Source of the DNA: Motiliproteus sp. SC1-56
GTDB lineage: Bacteria > Pseudomonadota > Gammaproteobacteria > Pseudomonadales > Balneatricaceae
Reading direction: 5' to 3'
Assembly: GCF_017309075.1 (NCBI RefSeq)
Contig: NZ_JAEMGS010000003.1
Coordinates: 124,001-188,000 of the forward strand
Length of the DNA stretch: 64,000 nt
The translations under genes and the position numbers were made by a program. Positions 1 through 8,983 of this stretch are shown here, piece after piece. The notes beneath the pieces are model-generated. The model saw only the letters and a program-made list of their open reading frames with translations. It was not told the origin of the DNA and did not search any database. How positions within the stretch are numbered: position 1 is the stretch's first letter; each line of letters begins with the position of its first letter.

Positions 1-1187
1 CCTTCCGCCGGATCCTCCAGACGCTCCTCCACCGTGCGCAGTACCCGGTTCTCGCCGTTGACCACCTCGCGCAGGTAGATGTTCTGCACCGGGTTGTGGG
101 CGCGGGAGAAGGTAAAGGCGCCCCGCGGGCTGTCGATGGTGCTCGACTCCATGGCGGTAATCATCTCCGCCCGGGCGCCGGTATCCCCCTGCACCGCCGC
201 CATCCCCTGCAGCAGCAGATCAGCGGCATCGTAGCCCTGCACCGCGTAGACATCGGCGGGACGACCATAGGCCTGTTGGAAGGCCTCCCGGAAACGGTGG
301 TTGGCGGGCAAGTCGAGACTGTCTGCATAGTGCAGCGTGGTGCGCACCCCTTCCGCCGCCGCTCCCTGGGCCGCGGTCACCCCCTCGGTCAGAAAGCCCG
401 CCCCGTAGAGGGGAATGTGCTTGTTGAGGCCGGCCGCCGCGTAATCCTTGACGAACTTCACCGCCCCGCCGCCGGCGTAAAAGGTGAACACGGCATCGGG
501 CTGAAGCGCTGCCACCTCGGTCAGGTAGGCCTGGAAATCCACCTTCGGGAAAGGCGTCGGAATCTCCTTGACGATGGTGCCGCCGCCGGCCAGGAAGGAC
601 TGCTTGAAGGCCGCCGCCACCTGCTTGCCGAAGCCGTAGTTCCAGTACATCAGCACCACCCGCTTGTGGCCGTCCTCCAGCATCGCCTTGCCACCGGGGA
701 AGCCCGGCTGGTAACTGGAGAAAGAGGTGCGGAAGATATTGGGCGCACAGAGTTCACCGGTCAGCTGGTTGGCGCCGGCGTTGGGAATCACCGTGATCAG
801 ACCATCCTGGCGGGCCATCTTGGCCATCGCCATCCCCACCACCGAGTGCACCGGCCCGACGAGAAAGTCCACCTGCTCCTTCTTGATCAGCTTCTTGGTC
901 AGTTCTGGTGCCTTGGGCGGCTTGGCCTCGCTGTCGATGCTGACAAACTCCACCTCGCGGCCGCCCATTTTTCCACCCGACTGCTCAATGCGCAGGGCCA
1001 GGGCGTCCTTGATGTTATTGCCCAGCTTGGCGTAGGTGCCGGTGTAAGGCAGCAACAGCCCGACCTTTACCTTGGCCTGACCGCCGATGGCGAACACCGG
1101 GTGAAACAGGGTGCTGGCGGCGGCGACGCCGGCGGCGCCTTTGAGAAGGGTACGACGTTTGATTCCGGTCGGGGTTGCTTGGCTCAT
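1..1187 (-). CDS. ABC transporter substrate-binding protein, branched-chain amino acid/aromatic acid type (partial)
   Basis: This is a periplasmic ligand-binding subunit of the Leu/Ile/Val-type ABC transporter family; the gene runs off the left edge of the window. I translated it by hand from the ATG at 1185-1187. It has a twin-arginine type leader (KRRTLLKG, residues 10-17) followed by a hydrophobic stretch, then VKVGLLLPYTGTYAKLGNN, the typical start of a type I periplasmic binding fold, and later GRPADVYAVQGYDAADLLLQ. An AGGAG lies 9 bases before the start. It follows a benzoate-CoA ligase gene on the same strand with a gap of about 110 bases, so I infer uptake of benzoate or another aromatic acid, not amino acids. 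Its leader carries an A-rich Hfq/Crc-like motif. The family is confident, the ligand is inferred. Confidence 0.85.
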   Translation of the reverse strand, partial: MSQATPTGIKRRTLLKGAAGVAAASTLFHPVFAIGGQAKVKVGLLLPYTGTYAKLGNNIKDALALRIEQSGGKMGGREVEFVSIDSEAKPPKAPELTKKLIKKEQVDFLVGPVHSVVGMAMAKMARQDGLITVIPNAGANQLTGELCAPNIFRTSFSSYQPGFPGGKAMLEDGHKRVVLMYWNYGFGKQVAAAFKQSFLAGGGTIVKEIPTPFPKVDFQAYLTEVAALQPDAVFTFYAGGGAVKFVKDYAAAGLNKHIPLYGAGFLTEGVTAAQGAAAEGVRTTLHYADSLDLPANHRFREAFQQAYGRPADVYAVQGYDAADLLLQGMAAVQGDTGARAEMITAMESSTIDSPRGAFTFSRAHNPVQNIYLREVVNGENRVLRTVEERLEDPAE

Positions 1188-1217
1188 GGGGCTCTGCTCC
1201 TGACATGGTCTGTTTAA

Positions 1218-1231
1218 TTGTTTTTGTTGTT
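1218..1231 (-). promoter_or_regulatory. A-rich CA motif (possible Hfq/Crc site) in leader of the binding-protein gene
   Basis: Read on the minus strand this is AACAACAAAAACAA, which contains AACAACAA, an exact match to the AANAANAA pattern bound by Hfq/Crc in Pseudomonas. It lies about 15 bases upstream of the Shine-Dalgarno sequence of the binding-protein gene. The pattern is visible in the sequence; the function is inferred from the CrcZ-like RNA at 26.0 kb. Confidence 0.45.
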
Positions 1232-1300
1232 ACAGCACTGCAGCCGCCCCTTGCGCCCGGTCCAGGGGGCCGGGCGGTGGGGACGGGTCGAAAGCGTCGT

Positions 1301-2926
<1,626 letters not shown>

Positions 2927-2970
2927 TGCATCTCCTCCGGTCTGCGGCGAGAGAGGCAGGCTCTCTGCTC

Positions 2971-2983
2971 AATTATTGTTATT
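2971..2983 (-). promoter_or_regulatory. A-rich CA motif (possible Hfq/Crc site) in ligase leader
   Basis: On the minus strand this reads AATAACAATAATT, which contains AATAACAA and so matches the AANAANAA Hfq/Crc consensus. It lies about 45 bases upstream of the benzoate-CoA ligase start codon. Benzoate pathways are classical targets of Crc-mediated repression in Pseudomonas. Activity here is inferred. Confidence 0.45.
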
Positions 2984-3050
2984 GGTAGCGCGCGAAGACT
3001 GGAGTACTACAACACAATTTTCGGGCCAAAAGTGAAATATTCTGCAGTCG

Positions 3051-3065
3051 AATCACTATGTGATT
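3051..3065. promoter_or_regulatory. 15-bp palindrome, possible operator
   Basis: AATCAC-TAT-GTGATT is a perfect inverted repeat of 6-bp arms with a 3-bp spacer, about 125 bases upstream of the ligase start. Its size suits a dimeric repressor site (GntR- or MarR-like). No such regulator is encoded nearby, so the binder is unknown. Confidence 0.35.
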
Positions 3066-3362
3066 AATTATCAATAGAAAACATTCGGTCGAGGCGATTG
3101 CAATGTGCACCAAATAAGCGCATAAACGGGGAGAAAAACCGGGGTTGGTGTAAAGTTTGACGGGGCGCGTGTAAAAAAATGAGCCAGGCGCAGCCGTTTT
3201 GCCTCAGTCATAAGTTCCCTGTCAGCGCCAAGGGGAGCGCGACGCCCAGGACATGCAATATAGTGCTTGCGCCAGCCCGGTTTATTTTCAACCATGGACG
3301 GCGTGGGCAAGGTGTTACCGCCGCCCCTCCCTTTAAAAAAACGATCTGAGCAACGGAGCGCC

Positions 3363-5192
3363 ATGAAACTGCTTCGCCCCCTTAAGCTGTGGACGCTGCT
3401 GTTCGTCCTGGTGGCACTGAGCATGAGCGCCCTCTATGGCATCCTGCTGGCCACGGACGCCGTGCGCCAGGAGGCCCGGGAGCAGTTCTTCACCCAGTAC
3501 AATCAGCAGCAACTGCTGATGGCCAGGCAGGCCGCCCAGACCCTGGAGACCTTTTTTCTCACCCTCAACCGAAGCCTCGGCCTGGTCACCAGCCTGTTCG
3601 AGGACCACCCGGTGAACAGCGACCGCGCCCGATTGGTACGCGGCAGCCTGCAGAAGCTCAATGCAAGCCTTGCCGACTCCGCCATCATCGACCTTGTGGT
3701 GTTTGACCGCCAGGGCACCGTGGTGGCCATCGAGCCCGACGACCCCTACACCCTGGGGCGCAACTACGCCTGGCGTGGCTATTACCGCTGGGCCCGGGAC
3801 AGCGGCCGGCCGGGGCAGATGTACACCTCCCCGTTCATGCGCCTGGCAGGCGGCCAGAACCGGGGTGACAAAGCCTTGATCGTGGCCCAGGGGATTTACA
3901 GCGCCGAGGGCACGTTCAAGGGGGTCGCCATGTTCACCGTCAACTTTGACGAGCTGGCCCGCAAGCACATCCTGCCGGTAAGGCTGGGCGAAGACGGCTA
4001 CGCCTGGGTGGCGGACATTCACAGCAAGACCCTGCTGGTGGACCCCCACGGGGCCGTTGCCGGGCGCACCTTCGAGGCGGCCTTCCTGCCCGAATGGCCC
4101 AAGCTCTACTCGCTGCTGACCGCCACCGGACGCGGTGACAGCGGCACCGACTGGTACCGCTACGAAGATCCGGCCAACCCCGAGCGGACGGTGCGCAAGC
4201 TGCTGGGCTACCACACCGTGGAGATCGGCGATCACCTCTGGTTTGTCGGCGTCGCCACCCCGGAGCGGCAGGTCGAGGCCCAGCTCTCCGCGTTTTTGCG
4301 CCGCCAGGAGACCTTCTCCCTGACCCTGGTGATCAGCATCCTCGCCGGCACCACCGTCATCTGCGGCCTCCTGCTGGCCTGGAACCGGATGCTCTCGCAA
4401 CGGGTACAGACCCGTACCGCCGACCTGGAGCAGGCCCGTGCCCAGCTTGAACGCACCTTTGACGAGCTGCTGGCGTCGAAGAAGATGGCCGCCGTCGGCC
4501 AGATGGCCCTGGGGCTGACCCACGAGATCCGCAACCCCCTGTCGGCCATCCGCATGAACATCAAGATGCTGCGCAAGCGCTTCGCCCCCCAGGGGCGACT
4601 GCAGGAACACTTCGCCATCATCGACCACGAAATTCTGCGCCTCAACCGCCTGCTCAGCGACGTGATGGGCTTTGCCCGCCCCGGTCCCCTGCACCTTGAA
4701 GCGCAGGACCTCAACGCCATCGTCAAAAGGGTGCGGCTGCTGCTGGCCGAGCGCTTCGAACAAGAAGGGATCATCCTGGAGGTGAACCTGCCCGATCCGC
4801 TCTCGGCGGTCTGCGACGGTGCCCAGATCGAGCAGGTGTTGCTGAACCTGATTCTCAACGCCCTGGACGCCATGAGCGAGACCCCGGGTGAAAAAGCCCT
4901 TCGCATTCACGGCTCGCAGGAGGCCGGTCTGGTGTCGATACAGGTCTGCGATTGCGGTTGCGGCGTTTCCCCCGAAGCGCGGGAGAAGATCTTTGACCCC
5001 TTCTACACCACAAAATCCGCCGGCGGCGGACTGGGGCTGAGCAACTCCCAGCGCATCATGCTGCACCACGGCGGCACCCTGGAGCTGGTCGAGAGCACCG
5101 CAAGCCAGGGCGCCTGTTTCAAATTCAGCCTTCCCGAGAACGGCCCCGGCGAGAACCGGGCCGCCGAGCCCCCCAAGAGGATAGCCCTATGA
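3363..5192 (+). CDS. Sensor histidine kinase with periplasmic Cache-type domain
   Basis: A membrane histidine kinase of about 609 residues and the partner of the regulator gene it overlaps. I chose the ATG at 3363, which has GGAG 5 bases upstream, over an in-frame TTG at 3267. Transmembrane helix 1 is near residues 8-30. A periplasmic region of about 285 residues follows, with motifs such as RNYAWRGYYRWARDSG typical of Cache/PDC ligand-binding domains. Helix 2 is near 317-340. The phosphoacceptor is His387 in LTHEIRNPLSAIR. The ATPase domain has NLILNALDAMSE and DPFYTTKSAGGGLGLS. It resembles the DctB group, which senses organic acids. Its position opposite the aromatic-acid genes suggests an aromatic acid or related ligand; that is inference. 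Confidence 0.88.
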   Translation: MKLLRPLKLWTLLFVLVALSMSALYGILLATDAVRQEAREQFFTQYNQQQLLMARQAAQTLETFFLTLNRSLGLVTSLFEDHPVNSDRARLVRGSLQKLNASLADSAIIDLVVFDRQGTVVAIEPDDPYTLGRNYAWRGYYRWARDSGRPGQMYTSPFMRLAGGQNRGDKALIVAQGIYSAEGTFKGVAMFTVNFDELARKHILPVRLGEDGYAWVADIHSKTLLVDPHGAVAGRTFEAAFLPEWPKLYSLLTATGRGDSGTDWYRYEDPANPERTVRKLLGYHTVEIGDHLWFVGVATPERQVEAQLSAFLRRQETFSLTLVISILAGTTVICGLLLAWNRMLSQRVQTRTADLEQARAQLERTFDELLASKKMAAVGQMALGLTHEIRNPLSAIRMNIKMLRKRFAPQGRLQEHFAIIDHEILRLNRLLSDVMGFARPGPLHLEAQDLNAIVKRVRLLLAERFEQEGIILEVNLPDPLSAVCDGAQIEQVLLNLILNALDAMSETPGEKALRIHGSQEAGLVSIQVCDCGCGVSPEAREKIFDPFYTTKSAGGGLGLSNSQRIMLHHGGTLELVESTASQGACFKFSLPENGPGENRAAEPPKRIAL

Positions 5193-6550
5193 ACGAGGCG
5201 CCCAAGGCCCGCGCACTGATCATCGACGACGACGCCTCCATCCGCCGCTCCCTGGAGCTGCACCTGATCGACGAGGGCTTTGAACCGCTCTGCGCCGCGG
5301 ACGGCGAGGCAGGAGTCGCCTGCGCCCTAAACGACACGGTCAGTTTCGTCCTTCTGGATCTGCGCCTGCCCAAGCTGGACGGGTTCGAGGTGCTGAAAGC
5401 GATCAAGGCGGCCAAGCCGGCCCTGCCCGTGGTGGTGATCACCGCCTTTGATGACATGCAGACCGCCATCAAGGCGATTCGCCTGGGGGCCATCGACCAC
5501 CTCGGCAAGCCCCTGGATCTGGACCAGCTGGACGAGGTGATCGCCAAGGTACGCAAGATCGCCACCCTCTCCACCCAGGCCTTTCAGTTTTGCGACACCC
5601 CCGAGTGCAGCTTCGAACCCAACACCCTGGTGGGCCGCAGCCGCGCCATGAAGCAGGTCTTCAAGACCGTGGGCGCGGTGGCCGACTCCCGGGACACGGT
5701 GCTGATCCAGGGAGCCAGCGGCACCGGCAAGGAGATGGTGGCCCGCGCCCTGCACTTTAACAGTCGCTACCAGGACCAACCCTTTATTCCCCTGGTCTGC
5801 TCGGCCCTGGCGCCCACGGTGCTGGAGAGTGAAATCTTCGGCCACGAAAAGGGGGCCTTTACCGGGGCCCACCAGAGCAAGCCGGGCAAATTCGAGCTGG
5901 CCGCCGGCGGCACCCTGTTCCTGGACGAGATCTCCGAAATCTCTCCGGAAATTCAGCTCAAGCTGCTGCGCTTTCTGCAGGAGAAGACCTTTGAACGGGT
6001 CGGCGGGCTGAAGACAATCCACACCGATGTGCGCGTGATCGCGGCCAGCAACAAGGACCTGGCGCAACTCGTGGCCGAGGGCCGTTTCCGGCAGGACCTG
6101 TTCTACCGGCTCAGCGTGGTCACCATCGAGCTCTCCCCCCTGTGCGAGCGCGCAGAGGACATTCCCCTGCTGGTCTCCTACTTCCTTGAGAAACTGCGCC
6201 GCGAGACTGGTCATGCCATCGCGGTGATTCCGGAGGAAGCGATGGAACGGATCGAAGCCTACCCATGGCCTGGCAACGTGCGTGAACTGGAAAACGCCCT
6301 GCGCCGCGCCGTGCTGCTCTCCCCGGGCGAGGTGCTGCTGCCCGAAACCCTTCAACTCGAGGGCGACCAGGATCTGCAACGCCTGCCCCTGCAGGTCAAG
6401 TCCCTGCCCGAGGTGGAGCGCGAGCACATTGAAAATATCCTGGCCTTTACCGGCTACGAAAAGAAGCGGGCGGCGGAGATCCTGAAGATGTCGCGCCCGA
6501 CCCTGGACAAACGGATTCGCGAGTACGGCATCCGGCTGAAGGAAAAATGA
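5189..6550 (+). CDS. Sigma-54-dependent response regulator (NtrC/DctD family)
   Basis: A 453-residue enhancer-binding protein that activates sigma-54 promoters when phosphorylated by the upstream kinase. It has an N-terminal receiver domain with Asp57 in LLDLRLPKLDG, a central AAA+ domain with Walker A GASGTGKE, the sigma-54 contact loop GAFTGA and arginine-finger region RFRQDLFYRLSV, and a C-terminal Fis-type helix-turn-helix (YEKKRAAEILKMSRPTLDKRI). Its ATG overlaps the kinase stop codon by 4 bases, which indicates translational coupling. The likely targets are the divergent aromatic-acid genes, but I found no clear -24/-12 element in front of them, so the target set is open. Confidence 0.9.
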   Translation: MNEAPKARALIIDDDASIRRSLELHLIDEGFEPLCAADGEAGVACALNDTVSFVLLDLRLPKLDGFEVLKAIKAAKPALPVVVITAFDDMQTAIKAIRLGAIDHLGKPLDLDQLDEVIAKVRKIATLSTQAFQFCDTPECSFEPNTLVGRSRAMKQVFKTVGAVADSRDTVLIQGASGTGKEMVARALHFNSRYQDQPFIPLVCSALAPTVLESEIFGHEKGAFTGAHQSKPGKFELAAGGTLFLDEISEISPEIQLKLLRFLQEKTFERVGGLKTIHTDVRVIAASNKDLAQLVAEGRFRQDLFYRLSVVTIELSPLCERAEDIPLLVSYFLEKLRRETGHAIAVIPEEAMERIEAYPWPGNVRELENALRRAVLLSPGEVLLPETLQLEGDQDLQRLPLQVKSLPEVEREHIENILAFTGYEKKRAAEILKMSRPTLDKRIREYGIRLKEK

Positions 6551-6955
6551 CCAACCCGGAGGCTGGGCCTCATTCCCCCCCTCCGCTAATTCAGCCTCGG
6601 CCAGCGAGTGATCAACAGGCGCTTCTGCTTGTGAGCCACAAAGCGCGCATGCTGACGACTATCGATTCAATAGCGACGAGGTGCTAATCCATCTGTCTAT
6701 CGCTTTATAAACAAAGAGATAGGTTGCTTAAGAGTTGGTCTGATATATAAGAGGACTTGGCGTTAACTGAAAATTTTTTGCCACCAGTGTGATTCAGAAA
6801 ATGTCCAATATCTGGATGTTTTCATTCATGCTACCGTGTCCGCAAACGACGCGTTTGAACGGGTTCAACCGACGGCGTCATCGGTCACGGTTAAGGAAGA
6901 CAGCCTGATATGGGCTTTATTTTTTGTTGAAGTCCGCGATGGCTAGGGAGACTGT
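6551..6955. other. AT-richer spacer at the left edge of a cassette-like island
   Basis: Base composition drops here compared with the flanking genes. The stretch contains small inverted repeats (CAAACG-ACG-CGTTTG near 6842, TGAAC-GG-GTTCA near 6856) and an AGCC/GGCT hairpin followed by a T-rich run near 6902-6926 that looks like an intrinsic terminator. A 35-codon open frame (6801-6908) ends inside that hairpin but lacks a ribosome binding site. I see no recognisable integrase or transposase remnant. Confidence 0.5.
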
Positions 6956-7441
6956 GTGAACCGTCGGTGCATCAGCACTCATTCGAAAGTTTTTTTTGAT
7001 GACAATCCACTAGTTGACCAAGTAAACCGTAATCACAGAATCAAAATTGAGTTCGAAATTACAGAAACGCAAGTTACCCCTCCAGGTTTACCTACCCCGG
7101 CATTTTTTACGGTCCAAGATGGTATAGACCCAGATACTGCCGTTCCAGGAAGTAAACGCATTAAAGTAAACCGCGACAAATTATTTAAGGCTGTTCTAAC
7201 CGCCGTCAACAGTCACGAATACACCTTGCGCGAAATAGTCTTATTTGAAGCAAATGTCATGGGTGGTGTCCACGCTGGTTCTCCGAAGAGTGACAAAGAA
7301 AAAGCTCTTAAGCAGATCAACGACACTATTTCGGTAGGTGGGTATGCCTCATCGTTACGCCAACTTAAAGCTGTAGGTAGAGTGATACTTAAAGGGCTTG
7401 AACCCTTGAAGCAGAGAATTATAGGTGCAATTGACGCATAA
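6956..7441 (+). CDS. Hypothetical protein in attC-associated cassette
   Basis: A 161-residue protein that I do not recognise. The start is GTG with AGGGAG about 7 bases upstream. It has no signal peptide or membrane segment; it is predicted soluble with mixed charge and a C-terminal half likely to be helical (SLRQLKAVGRVILKGLEPLK). Codons are distinctly richer in A and T than in the core genes on both sides, a sign of recent acquisition. Its stop codon lies within the first core of an attC-like site, the normal layout of an integron cassette. Function is unknown. Confidence 0.6.
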   Translation: MNRRCISTHSKVFFDDNPLVDQVNRNHRIKIEFEITETQVTPPGLPTPAFFTVQDGIDPDTAVPGSKRIKVNRDKLFKAVLTAVNSHEYTLREIVLFEANVMGGVHAGSPKSDKEKALKQINDTISVGGYASSLRQLKAVGRVILKGLEPLKQRIIGAIDA

Positions 7442-7522
7442 CAAGGCAATCAACGACAGCCCTGCGGGCTCGGACCTCCAAAGCGCTACGCGTTTTTCCG
7501 GCCCGTTATTGAGGCGTTAAAT
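7436..7522 (+). repeat. attC-like integron recombination site
   Basis: The site starts with GCATAAC and ends with GTTAAAT, which fits the 3' core GTTRRRY exactly. The ends form an imperfect palindrome: TAACAAGGCAATCAACG at 7439-7455 pairs with CGTTATTGAGGCGTTA at 7504-7519, with one unpaired extra base in CAATcAACG, as expected for an attC extrahelical base. The middle folds into further hairpins. The previous gene ends inside the left core and the next ATG overlaps the right core, the usual cassette geometry. Confidence 0.7.
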
Positions 7523-7754
7523 GGCAGGTCCGACTATGCACCGCATCAGGGTTCTTGCTCTTTCTACCGTAGGCTTGGGTCTCATCTTCTGGTCGTTGCA
7601 GGAAGTCTTGTTTGGCAATTTTGAGCTCTATGCAGACGAGCCGCCGCGGGCACGGAACGCTCACGCATTGGTTACTTTGGGTCTGGGTATTGTCATGTGG
7701 TTATGCGGTAAATTCGATTGGAAGATGCACTCGACAACTACGGAAGAGAAGTAA
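7521..7754 (+). CDS. Small membrane protein, cassette gene
   Basis: A 77-residue protein with two predicted membrane helices, roughly residues 8-27 (VLALSTVGLGLIFWSLQEVL) and 46-64 (ALVTLGLGIVMWLCG), and a short acidic linker between them. The ATG overlaps the right core of the attC-like site, and no ribosome binding site is evident, as is common for first genes of cassettes. I do not recognise the family. The gene shares the low GC content of the island. Confidence 0.55.
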   Translation: MAGPTMHRIRVLALSTVGLGLIFWSLQEVLFGNFELYADEPPRARNAHALVTLGLGIVMWLCGKFDWKMHSTTTEEK

Positions 7755-7803
7755 TACTTCAGGAGCCAATCAAAACATCATGCTTCTGGCGGGAGTTTGT
7801 GTG

Positions 7804-8070
7804 ATGAATCCAAATGCCCCTTCAGACGCTGGAGCCGCGATAATTGAAGCAGTGGAAAGTCAGCTCAAGGAGAACAATCCACCGAAAGTAAGACAAACCC
7901 TAGACCGATTAATGGGCTTAGGCATGCCTCGCGACGACGCTGTTAAATACATCGCATCAGCCCTGTCCGTTGAAATATTCGGTGCCATTAGAAACTCGGA
8001 AGCCTTTGATTCTCAAAGGTACGACGGCAATTTGGAAAAACTGCCTGAGCAGCCTTGGGAGAACAGTTGA
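7804..8070 (+). CDS. Conserved-looking small hypothetical protein
   Basis: An 88-residue soluble protein, mostly helical, with the pattern AIIEAVESQLKENNPPKVRQ, then RLMGLGMPRDDAVKYIASAL and a C-terminal LPEQPWENS. This resembles a widespread group of short uncharacterised proteins with an 'E-x-Q-L ... R-L-x-x-x-G' layout, but I cannot name a domain. An in-frame ATG at 7780 is an alternative start; I preferred 7804, where the family-like sequence begins. It probably shares a cassette with the upstream membrane protein gene, since no attC lies between them. Confidence 0.55.
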   Translation: MNPNAPSDAGAAIIEAVESQLKENNPPKVRQTLDRLMGLGMPRDDAVKYIASALSVEIFGAIRNSEAFDSQRYDGNLEKLPEQPWENS

Positions 8071-8078
8071 GTTACAAA

Positions 8079-8115
8079 GCATAACAAACAGGTACAGCCC
8101 GTCCTGCGGGCGAGT
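8079..8115 (+). repeat. Left half of a second attC-like site (truncated)
   Basis: GCATAACAA, then ACAGCCC and TGCGGGC, repeat the order of the left half of the attC site at 7436. A hairpin GCCCG/CGGGC is at 8097-8111. No GTTRRRY core exists in the following 170 bases, so the right half appears lost. I read it as the eroded edge of the cassette island. Confidence 0.4.
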
Positions 8116-8281
8116 CACTCAGGCACGCACCGCAGCCGCTTTCCAGGCCCTTTCCGCGCCAAGCCCTGAGCAAGGCCGATTTCGCCGCCTGTATGATTTC
8201 CCGCCGGGCGGAAAATGCCCTTAAAGTGTGCAGGGAAACGGTCGATACCTGTAGGTGAAACCCACAGGCGTCGGAGTCACC

Positions 8282-8779
8282 GTGAACACAACCCATTTCG
8301 AAACCAGCACCGCCTACCTGGACGGCGTCCTGCTCACCCTGGCGGGAGACAAGGTGGTCACCCTTACCTACGGCGACGAACAGAACCGTTTCTACATCAA
8401 CGAAGCCGGGGAAGTGAATCGTTGCGGGGAAGACGGTCCCCTGGCCGGTGGTGAGCGCGATTTCGAACTCTACCGTATGGCGTTTTTGGAAGCGCTGATC
8501 AGTGGCGGTTCGCTGATCGTGCGCCAGCTCGAGGCCGGGGAGCTGGCCCTGCCCGAAGCCCTGGGCGGCGGTAAGGTGCCGCTGGACTACCTCAGCGGCG
8601 CCGAGATCGGCCCCAAGGGGCTGCGCGGCCTGCGCGCCGATGAGCTCAAGAGCGCCTACCCGAACGGCGCCGAGGGGGCCACCGATTTCCGCGACTTTCT
8701 CAGCAAGGAGCAGGTGCGCGTGGCACTGATAAAACAAGTGGAGCAGCAAGCCTCCCAGGCCCAAACCGTCGGCGCCTGA
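8282..8779 (+). CDS. Hypothetical protein
   Basis: A 165-residue soluble protein that I do not recognise. I chose the GTG at 8282, with GGAG 6 bases upstream. The N-terminal half is predicted beta-rich (YLDGVLLTLAGDKVVTLTYG), the centre carries FELYRMAFLEALISGGSLIVRQ, and the C-terminus is a helix ending in a Gln-rich tail. Codon use and GC content return to those of the core genome, so it lies outside the cassette island. A GC-rich hairpin follows at 8858. Confidence 0.65.
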   Translation: MNTTHFETSTAYLDGVLLTLAGDKVVTLTYGDEQNRFYINEAGEVNRCGEDGPLAGGERDFELYRMAFLEALISGGSLIVRQLEAGELALPEALGGGKVPLDYLSGAEIGPKGLRGLRADELKSAYPNGAEGATDFRDFLSKEQVRVALIKQVEQQASQAQTVGA

Positions 8780-8857
8780 GCAAGACCGGCAACCGGAACC
8801 TCTCCATCCTAATCTCAGGGATCGCAATCATCATTGCCCTTGAGACCTACTTCAAGC

Positions 8858-8881
8858 GGCCGCTCGAATACCCGAGCGGCC
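8858..8881 (+). terminator. GC-rich hairpin, probable terminator
   Basis: GGCCGCTCG at 8858-8866 pairs perfectly with CGAGCGGCC at 8873-8881 around a 6-base loop. It lies between two convergent genes. The T-run is weak, so it may act as a bidirectional stop of modest strength. Confidence 0.5.
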
Positions 8882-8983
8882 TGACCTTCCAGCCTGCCTC
8901 CGGATTCCGCAAAAGGCGATCGCGCGCTCACCAGCCAGTAAACCGGGTTTACCCGCTCACCCCGGCACATCCCTTGGCTTTTA

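Larger units (their letters stand above)
2927..3362. other. Divergent intergenic region between ligase and sensor kinase genes
   Basis: This 436-base region is richer in A and T than its flanks and must hold the promoters of both divergent genes. It contains an A-rich motif in the ligase leader and a 15-bp palindrome. I saw no convincing open frame. I also looked for a -24/-12 promoter facing the ligase and found none with the right spacing. Confidence 0.6.

Noticed and set aside
96-1217. Long open frame on the plus strand opposite the solute-binding protein gene
   Set aside because: Its product is Gly/His/Arg-rich low-information sequence typical of antisense frames in GC-rich DNA, while the minus strand encodes a clear binding protein with a Tat leader.
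3083-3110. Possible -24/-12 promoter facing the ligase (TTGGTGCACATTGCAA on the minus strand)
   Set aside because: The GG and GC pairs are only 8 bases apart instead of 10, which sigma-54 does not tolerate well.
3071-3424. Minus-strand open frame of about 117 codons across the kinase leader
   Set aside because: No ribosome binding site, no family resemblance, and it covers the divergent promoter region and start of the kinase gene.
6801-6908. 35-codon open frame with a basic C-terminus upstream of the cassette genes
   Set aside because: No ribosome binding site and its stop lies within a terminator-like hairpin; composition does not support coding.
8222-8281. Possible riboswitch before the hypothetical gene at 8282 (CTGTAGGT/ACCCACAG hairpin)
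   Set aside because: The hairpin is small, with one mismatch, and I could match it to no known riboswitch core.
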